Assembly: GCA_014529385.2 (NCBI GenBank) | Contig: CM043942.1 | Coordinates: 9,054,001-9,118,000 of the forward strand | DNA length: 64,000 nucleotides | Direction of reading: 5' to 3' | Origin: Adiantum capillus-veneris | Taxonomy: Eukaryota; Streptophyta; Polypodiopsida; Polypodiales; Pteridaceae | Shown: in pieces, positions 1-11,614 of the stretch | Position numbering within the stretch: the stretch's first letter is position 1 | How the letters are laid out: every line of letters starts with the position of its first letter | The notes under the pieces: model-generated | Told to the model about the DNA's origin: nothing | The model's input: the letters and a program-made list of their open reading frames with translations, nothing else | Database searches by the model: none | Translations under genes and position numbers: made by a program

Positions 1-73
1 ATTAATTACAGAGTTTATCCGAGAAAATAGGAGTTACAATAGTCCCGATTTATCAAAATAATAAGTGTTTTAG
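1..73. other. Left flank of element A, nothing recognised
   Basis: This short AT-rich stretch precedes the left LTR of element A. The last five bases (69-73, TTTAG) would be one copy of the target-site duplication, but the partner cannot be checked because the other LTR is truncated. No gene or motif is seen. Confidence 0.5.
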
Positions 74-1676
74 TGTAACATTTAATGGCCTAAAAACTTA
101 TGTGTAGCGGAAATTAGCATGAACATAGTGGGCATTTCATTAGAATAGATTCCTAATGAGAATTACAACAGTGCTTGGGTGGAGAGAGCAACAAAAAGCA
201 TAACACCTAGTTAGATAGCATCAACAATACTTTCAAAAGAGAGAAAAATTAAGCTATTGACAACAGTTGAGGACCGGATTTGCATGGAGCCAGTCCCCCC
301 TCCAAAAGGCTTTGTATTATGGTTTCTCCCATCAAGAGAGACATTGTACAATACAATTCTTTGTGTTCCTTCAAGACTAGCTAGTGCAATGAAGATGAAA
401 GCTTCATGCACTAAGCAAAACACTTAGCAAACACAACTTGAATTATCCCCGTTCTCAGACCCAAGACCTCACACACCTTCGAAGATGGTGAGAGCTAGTA
501 GGGTATGAGAGTATATTGAGAGGAAGAAGGAGTATCTTACGAGAAAGATGTACATCTCCTCACATAATCACTCATATTAGCATAGCTTTAGCTTAGTAAT
601 TAGCTTGGTAGAGGAGATGAGCATGCATGGAAGCTTGGCTCTTGGTTGGATTTGCATCCACAAGCCAAGAGTGTGTCGATGTAGGCTTCTATCTCACAAG
701 CTTGGAGTAGGTGATGAGAATTCCATTAAAGCTTGGGAAGAGATAGTCTTCTCTTCTTCACACATGAGATTGTGTGAGTGTGTGTGTGATAATGCCTTGC
801 AAAAATCATCCCCCTCTCTCTCTCTCTCAGTGGGCGAGCCCCCTTGCTATTTGCTCTTGCAGGCTCCCTATTGGACAATGCCAAGCTCAACCAATGGCTA
901 TTAAGCAGCATAAGGGATAGCCTTCTGACATGTGTCCCCCTTTCCCCTTTTGTGAGAGCTTAATAAATTAAAATTAATTGATTTAAATGAATTAAATCCC
1001 TATTGGACCTTTCCCCATTCTGACCAATAGGAATTAAGTAGCCCATTGGGCTGCTCAATTCCTATTGGACCCCTTCTCAGGCTGTCCAATAATCATCCAA
1101 GAGACTTAATTTTCATTGGTTCTTTTTATTAAGTGTTTTAAAATTAATTAGGCTAAATTTACTCTAGCCTAATTCTCATTGGTCCACTTCCAAGGGTCAT
1201 CCAATAGGAATTGGGCACACCTTGTGGGCATCTGGGCTAGGGAGCTGACATGTGTCCCTAATTCCCTTTGTGTAAAGGGAGCCTGTGTGTGTGTGTGACT
1301 TTCTCTCTCATTCCCTAGAAGAAGGGCTCGCCCCCTCCCATGTAGGGATATGCAAAGACTTTTTAGCTACACACAAAGCATCCAATTTCCCCTAGGGTTG
1401 ACCTTTGGACACAACCTTTGAATTTTGGAACCTTAGCATTTTGGAAGTCTTAATGGGCTGAACCTTAGGGTCTTTTTAGCCCATTGTTGCACATGGCTCT
1501 TTTGCAGATGGCCCCCCCTTTGGATCCCTATTTTCCCTCCTTTGGATCCCTACTGTGGCCGGTCTGCTAGCTTAACCAATATTCTAGCTTTTTCTCCCCT
1601 GGCACTTCCCCACATTAAATGATCAGTTTAATATGAGAAAATAATTTAGGAGAATTAGATATTGATTATTATGACA
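74..1676 (-). repeat. 3' LTR of element A (full length, 1603 bp)
   Basis: Read on the minus strand it begins TGTCATAATAATC and ends AAATGTTACA, so it has the TG...CA termini of an LTR. The same sequence recurs at 7415-8151 (partial), 37574-38246 (partial, opposite strand), 45411-47044 and 52753-53638. A short CT tract near 808-829 lies mid-LTR and marks the break point of two truncated copies. Small ORFs inside it (for example around 605-904) are not conserved between copies and are not called. Confidence 0.93.
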
Positions 1677-1678
1677 TT

Positions 1679-1689
1679 ACCTCTCTCTT
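1679..1689 (-). promoter_or_regulatory. Polypurine tract of element A
   Basis: The minus strand reads AAGAGAGAGGT two bases before the LTR start at 1676. This is the expected place and composition for the plus-strand DNA primer of an LTR retrotransposon. An identical tract sits at 47047-47057 in element B. Confidence 0.75.
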
Positions 1690-2035
1690 GAAATCATAGT
1701 CGTCCTCGACTATGGTGTAGAGAAGATAAAGCATATTCATGAGTCCTTTTCTTAGCGGGTAGAGGATCCCTATGTTACCCTATGACATCATTCCACAATG
1801 GATGACTAGTCCATTTGGCGCTTGAGATCCTTAGGCTGCCGCAAGCATGTCTGCACATTAGTCCTATTAGTATTCCATAGTAGAGTGACAAGCTCTACTT
1901 GGTGTTTGGGAGACGTCGACTCCGCAAACTTGATCTAAGCATGCATACTACTTCATTTTTGTGCACAATAAAGAGAAGGAGAGTCTTATAAGACAAAAAA
2001 AACTTTGTTCATTTTTTAACATTTTGTACATTTGC
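1690..2035. other. 3' untranslated region of element A
   Basis: This lies between the polypurine tract and the end of the polyprotein. Element B has a matching stretch at 47058-47403. No ORF or structured motif is seen, so it is treated as non-coding element sequence. Confidence 0.6.
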
Positions 2036-3034
2036 TTACTCTTGGGAAGCATTGTAAGCATTGACAAGGTTTAGGTTATCCTTTAATTGTATGTCTTGCA
2101 TCCATCTAGCATCTTCAAAAGGATAATTCTCAAACTTAATAAGATATCGTCGGATAGTCTTACCGCCTCTTAGTACCTTGTCTTCATGTCGGAGAATGGA
2201 CTCTGGTTGCAGCACCTCCTCTTGTTCCTCGATCTCCGGTGGGTCTTCAATAGTTGGTTCTTGAGGTGGCTCTCCTTTGTAAGGCTTTAATAGGCTCACA
2301 TGGAAAGCATTGTGTATGAGCCAATGATTGGGCAACTTGAGTTGATAGGCCATCTCATTGATTGGCCTAAGAATCTGAAAGGGACCATAGTACCTTTTTG
2401 CTAGTTTAGCATAGTACTTTTGGTGGCCCGTAGGATTCTTGCCCGTCGTGTGCCTTAATCGAGCCTTGGGAAACTTTAACAAGACCCAATCATTTTCTTT
2501 AAAGGCTTGGGCTCTTCTGTGCTTGTCATCAGTAGCCTTTTGCCTTTGCTGTGAGATAGAGATAGCATCCTTAATCTTTTGAAAAGATTCTTGTAGGTCT
2601 CGGCTATACTCATCTGCAGCGAAGATCTTCCCATGTAGCTTAAGTAGCAAGGGACTTTTTGATATTCCCTCAATTACCTCGAAAGGTGCTTTTCCCGTGG
2701 AAGTATGTATAGTGTTATTGTAAGCATACTCCACTAAGGGTAAGTACTTCTCCCATTGGGATCTTTGATCTACTTCCGTTACATAGGCTTTTAGTAGATC
2801 GAGAATGGTTAGGTTAGCTATTTCACTTTGGCCATCCGTTTGTGGATGATAGGCCGAAGAGAAGTTTAGCCTTGTCCCTAAATTCTCAAAGAGGCCCTTC
2901 CAGAAATTACTGGTCATTCTAGGATCTCTATCTGACACTATGGACATTGGCAAGCCATGGTACTTGAAAATTTGTGAAATGAAGAGGGTTGCCATTTGAT
3001 GGGCTTTGATAGTCTTTGATAGTCTTTTTGACAT
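2036..3034 (-). pseudogene. Element A integrase C-terminal half with chromodomain-like tail
   Basis: This 332-residue reading frame carries the second half of the integrase core: SDRDPRM places a catalytic Asp at residue 35 and the Glu lies at residue 71 in HPQTDGQSE, which gives the D-x35-E spacing. A basic linker follows. The last 56 residues (about 277-332) contain an RRYLIKFENYPFEDARW stretch, the pattern of a chromodomain-like targeting tail, so the element is placed with chromoviruses. It is out of frame with the upstream integrase portion because of the 10-bp duplication near 3010-3030. Element B lacks that duplication. The chromodomain call is by pattern only. Confidence 0.85.
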
Positions 3035-4073
3035 GTATAAAATGAGCTTGTTTACTGAACCTGTCTACTATCGTCCATATTCCCGTATTCCCATGGATAT
3101 ACTTAGGTAATCCAAAGATAAAATCCATGGATATGCTCTCCCATGGTGAATTAGGGATTGGCAAGGGTTGAAGCGATCCAAGTTGCTTCCCTCTATCAAA
3201 TTTTGTCTTTTGGCATACCAAACATTTAGAAACATACTCTTGTATGTTCACTTTCATGGTAGGCCAATATAAACATGTTTCAATTCCCTTTAAGGTAGAC
3301 TGAATGCCTCTATGCCCCGCATAAGGTGGAACATGAGATTCATACATTACTTTCTCACGTAGTGAGTTAGTAACGCATAGTCTATTGCCATAGAGAAGAT
3401 AACCATCTTGTAAGGTAAATGGTTCTTCTTTTTTTCCTAATGCAAGGGCTGAAATCACATCTCTAAAATCGGTATCAATAGCATACTCATCTATCATTGA
3501 AGAAAGATCATTGTGAGTTGCTATGGAAACCGCATTCACTCTCAGGCGTCTTGAGAGTGCATCAGCTACTTGATTATGCTTGCCAGCAATGTGAGCAATA
3601 TGAAAATGAAATTGCGAAAGGAAATTTGCCCACCTCATTTGTTTGTCGGAGAGCTTGGTCTGCGTCATGAAGTACTTAAGACTTTGGTGATCCGTTCGCA
3701 GAATGAAAGGAGTCCCCAGTAAATAGTGCTTCCATGAGTCTAAGGCATGTAGAACTGCAAGGAGTTCCTTTTCGTATATGCCTAGAGCTTGCTCAACAGG
3801 GTCAAGCCTTCGACTCTCATAGCCTATGGCATGTCCTTCTTGGAGCAAAACAGCTCCAAGGCAATCACCACAAGCATCACATTGGACCTCAAATGGTTTT
3901 GAGAGATCCGGTAGTGTAAGCACATGTTGAGAGATAAGATTTTCTTTAAGCTTTTCGAAAGCATTGTTCTCCTTAGCAGACCATGTATACCTAACGCTTT
4001 TCTTTGTTAGGTCATGTAATGGTCCCGCAATTTGTGAGAACTTTTCTATGAAGCGTCTATAGTATGCACACAT
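2928..4073 (-). pseudogene. Element A RNase H and integrase N-terminal half
   Basis: The frame encodes a Gypsy RNase H with acidic residues at D66 (FEVQCDACGD), E103, D128 (LRTDHQS) and D171 (NQVADALSRR). It continues into the integrase zinc-binding region (H247, H254, C284, C287 in KCLVCQKTK) and the first catalytic Asp of the core (D317, SISMDFIFGLP). It is in frame with the RT upstream, but a TAA at 4092-4094 separates them. About 30 residues before its end the frame is lost at the 10-bp tandem duplication, so the terminal residues are not real integrase. Confidence 0.88.
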
Positions 4074-4091
4074 ACCTATAAAGCTTCTTAG

Positions 4092-5816
4092 TTAATGAAG
4101 ATTCCTTGGTTTAGGCCATCCTTTTATTACCTCTAACTTAGATGGATCCATTTGGATGCCATCTTGAGAGATAATATGACCTAAATACTGAATCGTTTGC
4201 AAGAAAAATTCACTTTTCTTTCGATTAACATAAAGTTTATTCTCTCTTAAAACTTGAAATATTACATGAAGGTATTGCTTGTGTTCCTCCAATGAATTAG
4301 AGTAGATGGTAATATCATCAAACAACACTCCAGTGAAGGTTCGATGAGGCCGGAACAGCTTCTCCATCAAGCGGTTGAATGTGGCTGGTGCATTGGTCAA
4401 GACAAAAGGCATGACAATGTATTCGTAAAGACCAAATGTGGTGCGAAATGCGGTCTTTACAATGTCTTGATCAACTATCCTTATTTGATGATAGCCACTT
4501 TTTAGGTCAATCCTACTGAAGTAGGTCGATCCTTGTAGCTTATCAAATAGGTCTTCTACCCGTGGAACGGGAAACCTATTCTTGATGGTGATCCTATTTA
4601 GTGCTCTATAGTCGACACACATACGATATGTGCCGTCTTTCGTTTGCACTAATAGCACTGGTGAGCAAAATGGAGATGAGCTAGGCCTAACCATGCCCTT
4701 CTCAACTAACTCATGCACTTGCCGCATAATCTCCTCTTGTTGAGCTTGAGAAACTCTATAAGGAGGTTTGTTAGGCGGTGAACTTCCTGGAAGAAGTTCA
4801 ATTGCATGGTCATCATTACCTCGTTTAGGATGTAGCTCACAAGAGATGTTGTCAATAAAAACATCTTGAAACCCCTTGAGAAAATTGGATAACTCTAATT
4901 CCTGTTGGTTGCTTTTATTTTCTTTTGCTAAAGCATTAAGTTCATTTTGAGATTCTTTAACAAAAATCTTGTACACGGAAATAGAGCTCTTTATTGACTT
5001 GTTGAAAGCTGGTGTATGTACAATGGGGATAGTGTTACCCATTTCCTTAGCATCTATATACATGTCTTTTTCCCTGAACTTAAAGGAGATTCTCCTTTCA
5101 GGAAATTTAACATCGGTAGCCAGGCGATCAAACCATGGTGCCCCTAGGATTACATCCTCATGGTTGAGAGGAGAGATAAAGAAGTCCTCTTTGTCCACAT
5201 AGCCTTGGACATGAAGCCTCAATTTCCGAATTAAGGGAGTGACTGAAGCTTCTTGCCCCTTGAAGGCACTGTCTGCGGGTAGGACATCTCCCATCTCGTA
5301 GGATTGTATGCCTAGCTTGGTGGCTAACTCCATAGATATAAAATTGTGAGTAGAACCAGGGTCAAAGAGAATAAAAGCATCATGTTCTCTTACCTTTCCC
5401 CAAGCATGGCATAGAGGAGATCCTTTGTGGTGAGTTTGGTGAGTCACCTCCTCTTGGATTTCAACCAAGGAAGCTCTAGGAGGATCTTGGCGGTTGTTCT
5501 TTTGGGGACAAGCGTGGTACGCATGCCCTTGTTCGCCGCACTTGAAACACCGGTTATCCTTGTGATAACACTCAAGCTCTTCAGGAGAGAGTTTGTTCTT
5601 ACCTTTGTAAACTCCCTTCTCTTTAGCTTTGTTGGAGTTGCCCTTAGGAGACTTTTGGACATTGTCCTTCCCCTTAGGCTGATTGGAACCCTTGTTTTTC
5701 GGGGGCTTCTTATTTCTTTTAGCCCCCGTTTGGAAATTGATTCGTGAGGCCACCATAGTATGGTGTATTACCGCCGATATGGTACGTGGCCTTTGGGAGT
5801 TGACATACTCTGCCAT
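4092..5816 (-). pseudogene. Element A gag zinc knuckle, protease and reverse transcriptase
   Basis: The 574-residue frame has, in order, a lysine-rich gag tail, a CCHC zinc knuckle (C90, C93, H98, C103), an aspartic protease site FDPGSTHNFIS at 151-161, and a reverse transcriptase. RT landmarks are RMCVDYRALNRI near 398-409, the first metal-binding Asp D437 in FSRIDLKSGYHQ, and LFDDITIYS with D500-D501. The protease triad reads D-P-G-S in place of the usual D-S/T-G; element B has the same triad, so it is a family trait and not decay. The frame ends at TAA 4092-4094, where element B reads on into RNase H. Confidence 0.9.
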
Positions 5817-5819
5817 TTC

Positions 5820-6996
5820 TTCGGTTAAGCCCGCACAAAATTGTTGCTTTTGCTCTCAAAAAATCCAACTTTTTGAAGACAGTGGCTTTGAGTTGTAGGT
5901 CCCAAAACTTGTCTACATATTTGTGGATGGATTCATTGGGAGAGAGCTTTAAGCTTCGCCATTCGGTGAGTACTTTGTCTCTGGCATCAGTGGCCAAAAA
6001 CTGATTCATAATGGAAGCTCTTAAAGCTTTCCATGTTCATGGAGCTTCACTGTTGGCTCGTAGGCTAGACCACCATTGTCTGGCGGACTTTTGAAACTCC
6101 ATAGCTACATGGCGTAGCTTAGAGGACTCCGTGAAGCCCTCATCTCCAAACGCCGCATCGAATTGCTGGATAAAGGCCAATACTTTGTCCGTAGCACCAA
6201 AGGTACCATCATAGGTAAGGAAAGAGATGCTCTTCCCTCCCTCTTTGAATTTCTTCAGCTTGGACGACCTCTTCCATGCGGCATAGGATTTCCTATGGCC
6301 TCTTCTTTTTGATGGTTCAAAGGTTGCACCATCACTTTCTTCAGAAGGTGAAGAATTTGAAGAAGGTGGAGAAGAGGGTGACCTCTTTCTCGCCTTTTTC
6401 TTGTCTTGATCTTTGTCGTCTTCACCATCGCTTTCATAAGAGGAAGAGGATGAAGAAGATGGAGAAGAGGGTGTCCTCTTTCTCGCCTTTTTCTTCTCTT
6501 GCTTTTTATCATCCCTCTTTGAATTGTGGTGAGGAGAAGAATACGATGGTCTTCTCGGCTTTGGTGGTGATGGAGAGCGTTTAGCCCGCCGTCTTCGTGG
6601 AGCCATCTCCACCGAGGTGGCGGGAGACTCGGTTCTTTCTCGTTCCTTCGGTGGAGGCTCTTGAGTTCTCCTTTGGGAAGGAGATGCATCATCAAGAAGT
6701 AAATTCTTGAGCCCATCATATGGATTCTCTTCTTCTTCCTGAATCGGAGAGAGACCTCTTTTGGTAGTCTCACAAGGAGGCTTCCTAGGTGTTCTCTCGT
6801 CATGGTGATGAGCTTGGAGAATCCCGTGAGCACGGAGCTACCCTTGCACTTCACTTTGGAGAGATGGATTGCCCATGGCTTGTTGAAGCCTAGAAACAAG
6901 ATAGTTAACAAGCATTGAAGCATCATTAGTAGCTTGCTCATGAGCAAAATCAAAGTTATCAACATTAATTTCACTCTCTTTACTATTGTCAACCAT
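5820..6996 (-). pseudogene. Element A gag N-terminal part (interrupted)
   Basis: The start Met is at 6994-6996, at the same place as in element B, and opens with SKESEINVDNFDF. Codon 53 is TAG (6838-6840) where element B has CAG. Further on the protein has an RS-like basic and serine-rich region with two serine tracts, then a capsid-like part ending near SIHKYVDKFWDLQLKA. A second stop, TGA at 6037-6039, replaces a CGA seen in element B. A one-base insertion near 5858 shifts frame before the zinc-knuckle part. Homology of the capsid part to other Gypsy gags is inferred from position. Confidence 0.8.
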
Positions 6997-7400
6997 TCTA
7001 ACAACTTTTAGGTGTAAACTTTTTTAGGTGTACTTTGGCACTTCAAGCCCTAGTTGCTACTCCTCTTTACCCCTTTAGAAAAAGCACTCAAGCTACTGTA
7101 CCCGCGGCTCGAATACCATTAATTGCAAGGAATAGAAGAGAGGATCTTTCAACACCAAAACAGCACCGGCTCCTGTCAAGCTTCTAAAAGCTCAATAGTG
7201 GTTAAGCCGTAGGCAAGCCCCGTAGGACTCCACTATTAAGACCATATCTCTCGACGGTGATGCCCCGTTAACTGCACAAAGGCAGGCGCAGTGCAAGGCT
7301 AAAAAATCCCTATTCTACTTACTCACAGGCAATTAATAATACCAACCATTTGTAGCTAGCTTGAGGACCTCCCTTCTTGCGCAAGAAAAGACAAACCTTG
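6997..7400 (-). other. 5' leader of element A
   Basis: This is non-coding sequence between the primer-binding site and the gag start. Element B has a closely similar leader at 52336-52738. It would hold the packaging signal if one exists; no structure was established by eye. Confidence 0.6.
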
Positions 7401-7413
7401 TGCTCTGATACCA
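7401..7413 (-). promoter_or_regulatory. Primer-binding site for initiator tRNA-Met (element A)
   Basis: The minus strand reads TGGTATCAGAGCA one base after the 5' LTR ends. TGGTATCAGAGC is the classical plant sequence complementary to the 3' end of initiator methionine tRNA. Its position confirms the minus-strand orientation of the element. Confidence 0.9.
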
Positions 7414-7414
7414 A

Positions 7415-8151
7415 TGTAACATTTAATGGCTTAAAAAATTATGTGTAGCAAAAATTAGCATGAACATAGTGGGCATTTCATTAGAACAGATTCCTAATGA
7501 GAATTACAACAGTGCTTGGGTGGAGAGAGCAACAAAAAGCATAACACCTAGTTAGATAGCATATAAAATACTTTCAAAAGAGAGAGAAATTAAGCTATTG
7601 ACAATAGTTGAGGACCGGATTTGCATGGAGCCAGTCCCCCCTCCAAAAGGCTTTGTATTATGGTTTCTCCCATGAAGAGAGACATTGTACAATACAATTC
7701 TTTTGTTCCTTCAAGACTAGCTAGTGCAATGAAGATGAAAGCTTCATGCACTAAGCAAAACACTTAGCAAACACAACTTGAATTATCCCCGTTCTCAGAC
7801 CCAAGACCTCACACACCTTCGAAGATGGTGAGAGCTAGCAGGGTATGAGAGTAGATTGAGAGGAAGAAGGAGTATCTTACGAGAAAGATGTACATCTCCT
7901 CACATAATCACTCATATTAGCATAGATTTAGCTTAGTAATTAGCTTGGTAGAGGATATGATCATGCATCGAAGCTTGGCTCTTGGTTGGATTTGCATCCA
8001 CAAGCCAAGAGTGTGTCGATGTAGGCTTCTATCTCACAAGCTTGGAGTAGGTGATGAGCTCTCCATTAAAGCTTGGGAAGAGATAGTCTTCTCTTTCTTC
8101 ACACACGAGATTGTGTGAGTGTGTGTGTGATAATGACTTGCAAAAATCATC
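7415..8151 (-). repeat. 5' LTR of element A, truncated (737 of about 1603 bp)
   Basis: It matches the part of the left LTR from 74 up to the CT tract near 808 and then stops. From 8152 the sequence is the integrase of another Gypsy element. The U3 side of the LTR, where the promoter would lie, is therefore missing. The break coincides with the LTR-internal microsatellite. Confidence 0.9.
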
Positions 8152-8881
8152 GGTTACCATCCCAACCTTCTTGAGAAGCTACTTGAAGACTAGGAACGAC
8201 AAACTCCCATGGCATAACCGCTTCTTGGCCATACATCATCTTGAATGGTGTGCAGTTAATGGCAACTTTGTACGCAGTACGATAAGCCTATAGAGCTGAT
8301 GTAAGCTTTAAATCCCAATCTGTGCGATGAGCTTCCACCGTTTTGGTTAAGATAGAGATTAAGGTCTTATTGGTGCTCTCAGCTTGGCCATTTGCTTGTG
8401 GATAATAAGGTGTGGACTTATAGTGAGCTATCATAAAGTTGGTAGTGAGTTCTTTTATTACTCCATTTATAAAATGAGTACCATTTTCACTCACAATCTC
8501 AAAGGGACAACCAAATCTTGTAATAATGTTCTGAAAGAGAAACTTGGCAGTTGACCTCGCATCGGCCTTACGTGTCGCCGTGGCTTCCGCCCACTTTGTC
8601 ACATAGTCAGTGGCAACGATAATATATCGAGATTGAGTGCTATGAGCTGCCAGACTAATTGGGCCTACAAAGTCCAAACCCCATTTTTCAAATGGTTGAG
8701 TCACTTTAACAGGATGTAAGGGCATCCTATCCTTTCGTTGTGTGATCTTGTAACGTTGGCATTCATCACATCCTTTTGCAAAAAGTGATGCATCCTTGAA
8801 TAAGGTAGGCCACCAATAGCCTGATTGCAATACCTTTTTAGCTGTTAGTTCCCCTGAGAAATTTCCTCGGGCTATACCCAT
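8152..8881 (-). pseudogene. gypsy2 integrase (C-terminally truncated)
   Basis: The open part (8288-8881) and its continuation to 8152 encode a zinc-binding end (CDECQRYK), a core starting KWGLDFVGPI with the first catalytic Asp, and YYPQANGQAESTNKTL with the catalytic Glu. The second catalytic position reads SENG where SDNG is usual, an Asp-to-Glu change expected to impair strand transfer. The protein breaks off at 8152 against the LTR of element A. A TAA just upstream at about 8891-8893 separates it from RNase H. Confidence 0.85.
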
Positions 8882-8890
8882 GTGGGCTTC

Positions 8891-9503
8891 TTACAGTATG
8901 TATAAATACTCATTCTCATGGGCACAACGTCTAAGAATATCATCCTTCCCTACCCTGTAGAGAGTTCTTGCAATGAGAGAGTAAGGTTCGCATTCTTTTA
9001 ACAGTTTTCGAGCTATGTCTTTACGAAGCTCTTTGGGTGGAAAACCATTAACTAGAAAGTTCACAATCTTCTCACTCCATTCAGGTATGGTTTCGACTAG
9101 GAATAGAGAAGTATCGGGCAACTCATCATCGACTCCAGTAGGGGCTTCACCATTGGGTATGCGAGACAAATGATCAGCGATGACATGTCTTTTACCAGGT
9201 CTCACCATAACGGTAAAATCAAACTCAAGGAGAATTAACAACCATCGTGTAATTCTTCCCGTGGAACAAGGTTTATTTACTAGATACAACAAGGCTTGAT
9301 GATCAACATAGAACACAAACTTGTTGGACAGAAGGTAGTAGCGAAATTTCTTCACTTCATAAATCATACCTAAACCTTCTCACTCTGTAGTGGTATAGTT
9401 TCTCTCGGCATCATTCAATTGACGACTTGCAAAGCTAATGGGGTAGTCCAGTTTATGTTCTCCTGGTTGAGCTAGAACACACCCAATCGCAAAGTTTGAT
9501 GCA
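8891..9503 (-). pseudogene. gypsy2 RNase H
   Basis: The frame at 8891-9367 contains FYVDHQALLYLVNKP with an RNase H Asp and KRHVIADHLSRI at the usual end of the domain. Upstream, to about 9500, the sequence reads on as a typical Gypsy RNase H start (QPGEHKLDYPISFASRQL) but is broken by a TGA just before 9367. It is part of the same decayed polyprotein. Confidence 0.8.
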
Positions 9504-10560
9504 TCAATATGCACATGGAAAAATTACATTCCAATCGAGCACTCGTAGAATAGGAGCGCTAGTCAAGGTCTTTTTCAATGACTCATAAGCATGGTCACAC
9601 TCCTCAGTCCATTGGAACTCAATAAGAAGCTTGTACCAGGGACGAGCTATCTCGGCAAAGTTTAAAATAAACCGTCGGTAATAACCAACATGGCCCATGA
9701 ACCTTCGAACTCCTTTATAGTTTGTAGGTGGTGGCAATTCAGCAATGGCTTTAATTTTTCTCTCATCTTTGGAAATCCCATTTTTGGACACTATATGCCC
9801 TAAAATGACTCCATGTTTAACCCAAAATTGGCATTTGAAAGGGTTTAAGGAGATGTCTACACTTCTCAAACACTTTTCATAAGCATGATAGATGTTCTTT
9901 CCAAGAGGAATAAACACAAAGGTCATCTTCACAAAACTCCCTCAAATATTCTCTAAAAGCAGTGTTTATTAATCTTTGAAAGGTAGCAGGGGCATTGGTT
10001 AAGCCAAAAGCCATAACACGAAATGCGAACACTCCAAATTCGGTTATAAGGCTGTTTTAGCTTGGTCCTCTAACGCAATTGTGATTTGATTGTAGCCAGA
10101 GTACCCATCTAAAAAGCTATAAGCTTCCTTCCCTGCAACTCTTTCAAGCACATGTTCTGAATATGGCAAGGGGTAATGGTCCCTCCTAATGGTGGCATTG
10201 ACCTTCTTGAGATCCACGCACACTCTGAGTTTCCCATTCTTTTTTGGCACAATCACTATTGGAGACACCCATTTTGAGTGCTCAATAGGGTATATGAATC
10301 CGCACCACAAGCTTTTCAATCTCTTCTTGAATGATTTTAACATATTTAGGATTCATTGGGTAGGGTCGTTGCTGAACTGGTTTAGCCATGCTGTTCATGG
10401 GGATTGTGTGTTGCACCACGGAAGGTGGAACACCTTTCATATCATGATAAGTCCAGGAAAATATATCCTTGAATTCCTTGAGAAGTTATTTAAATACACA
10501 CTCCTCAGTCTCGGTCAGATCTTGGGCAATGAAAACAGGTTTAGACTCTTCTCCTGGGTC
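9504..10560 (-). pseudogene. gypsy2 reverse transcriptase
   Basis: The N-terminal part (10044-10343) has SPIVIVPKKNGKLRVCVDL and the first catalytic Asp in SFLDGYSGYNQI. The palm continues with [13 protein letters not shown] in the broken stretch near 9970-10030. The second catalytic region reads [10 protein letters not shown], with no clean F/Y-x-D-D frame. The thumb and connection follow at 9504-9932 (FMGHVGYYRRFILNFAEIA). The protein is split by frameshifts near 9932 and 10044. Confidence 0.82.
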
Positions 10561-10729
10561 TCCTAACTCTATTTCCTTAACTATCGTTAGACCATCAAAG
10601 ACTCCATTGCTCCCATCGATAGGTTTTCTTTGAGCCTTTGTATACACAACCTTACATTCCTCTATGGTATAGGATTTGAAATGTTCAGGGTGCAGTTTGT
10701 AAGTCTGTGGGGTCCTGTTGTTCTGTGGA

Positions 10730-11599
10730 CTATGATTTAACTTCTGATTCCTTTTGTTGTTGAGCTAACTCTCGATTTTGTCGTCTCCTTATGGTACGGC
10801 TCAACTTTGGCTTCTCTGTAGCCTCTAGTTGTGCGATGTCAATGGGTTGTGGACTACACCACATAACACTTTGAAGGTATTCACCCCAGTTATCTACCAA
10901 CTTCCGATGAGCATCACATGCCCCTATATAATTAAGCCATTTTGCGGTAGATTTCTTTTCATTTATTCTAGCACGCACATTTGCTTGATATCGTCGCCTC
11001 TTATATCTCTTACTCTTCTTGTTTAATTCTAGATTATGGTCGATTTCTAGTAAAGAGTCACTAGATGAATCACTACTTGTGTCTTCTGCTCCCTTGGATA
11101 GATTATCATCTAGGTTACCATTGGGCCCTGAATGGTTTGTCCCCACATTTGCACTAAGATTTAACTCAGATTCTTTGTCCTTAGAGTCAATTTCAGTTGA
11201 TGATTCTGACCCCAAATCGTGTGGGCTATAGTATTGTGAGGCACTACTGGTTCCAATGCCAGTCAAACTTTCATCTTGTAGGTCATCAGAAGCTATATGC
11301 ATTGCTTCTAGCATGTTTAAGGGTACGAGTGGTGGCATTTCATCCCCCTTAGATGTTACCCAGATCGTCCCCCTATTTCCCCAAGTGTCTATGGTTGCTG
11401 CTAGGTGGACCCAATCCACATTGTCCGACTCAGTCATCCCAGGTAGTACATCCATATAAGGAGAATCTTCCCCAACATCAGTGTCCGCTTTACACGTATA
11501 ACAATACTGCAATGGGGCCGAGTGAACCGTGGTGTCAGATCTATGATCGATTATAAACCTGTTTCCTAGGGGATGTGCTCGACCAGTTACAAGATCCAC
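10730..11599 (-). pseudogene. gypsy2 spacer between protease and RT
   Basis: This 289-codon frame shares its frame with the protease upstream; only one stop, near 11610, separates them. It is acidic and serine-rich in the middle and basic towards the end, with no domain I recognise. Such spacers occur in plant Gypsy polyproteins. The function is unknown. Confidence 0.55.
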
Positions 11600-11614
11600 T
11601 CGAATGACAGAATC

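Larger units (their letters stand above)
74..8151 (-). mobile_element. Ty3/Gypsy chromovirus-type LTR retrotransposon, element A (defective)
   Basis: In minus-strand order this element has a truncated 5' LTR (8151-7415), an iMet-tRNA primer site, gag, protease, reverse transcriptase, RNase H, integrase with a chromodomain-like tail, a polypurine tract and a complete 3' LTR (1676-74). Element B at 45411-53638 is a second copy and was used to locate lesions. A carries nonsense codons at 6838-6840, 6037-6039 and 4092-4094, a frameshift near 5858, and a 10-bp tandem duplication near 3010-3030 that shifts frame in the integrase. Its 5' LTR stops at 8151, where an older Gypsy element begins. It cannot make a full polyprotein. 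Confidence 0.93.

Noticed and set aside
605-911. Small ORFs on both strands in the element A LTR
   Set aside because: The equivalent positions in the other LTR copies are broken or shifted by the CT tract, so they are not conserved coding sequence.
6255-7004. 249-codon basic frame overlapping gag
   Set aside because: It is the +1 shadow of the serine/arginine-rich gag frame; element B supports the gag frame starting at 6994-6996.
8140-8160. 8151/8152 as a true LTR end with target-site duplication
   Set aside because: The LTR stops mid-sequence at a microsatellite and the neighbour stops mid-integrase; there are no TG/CA ends, so it is a deletion or recombination junction.
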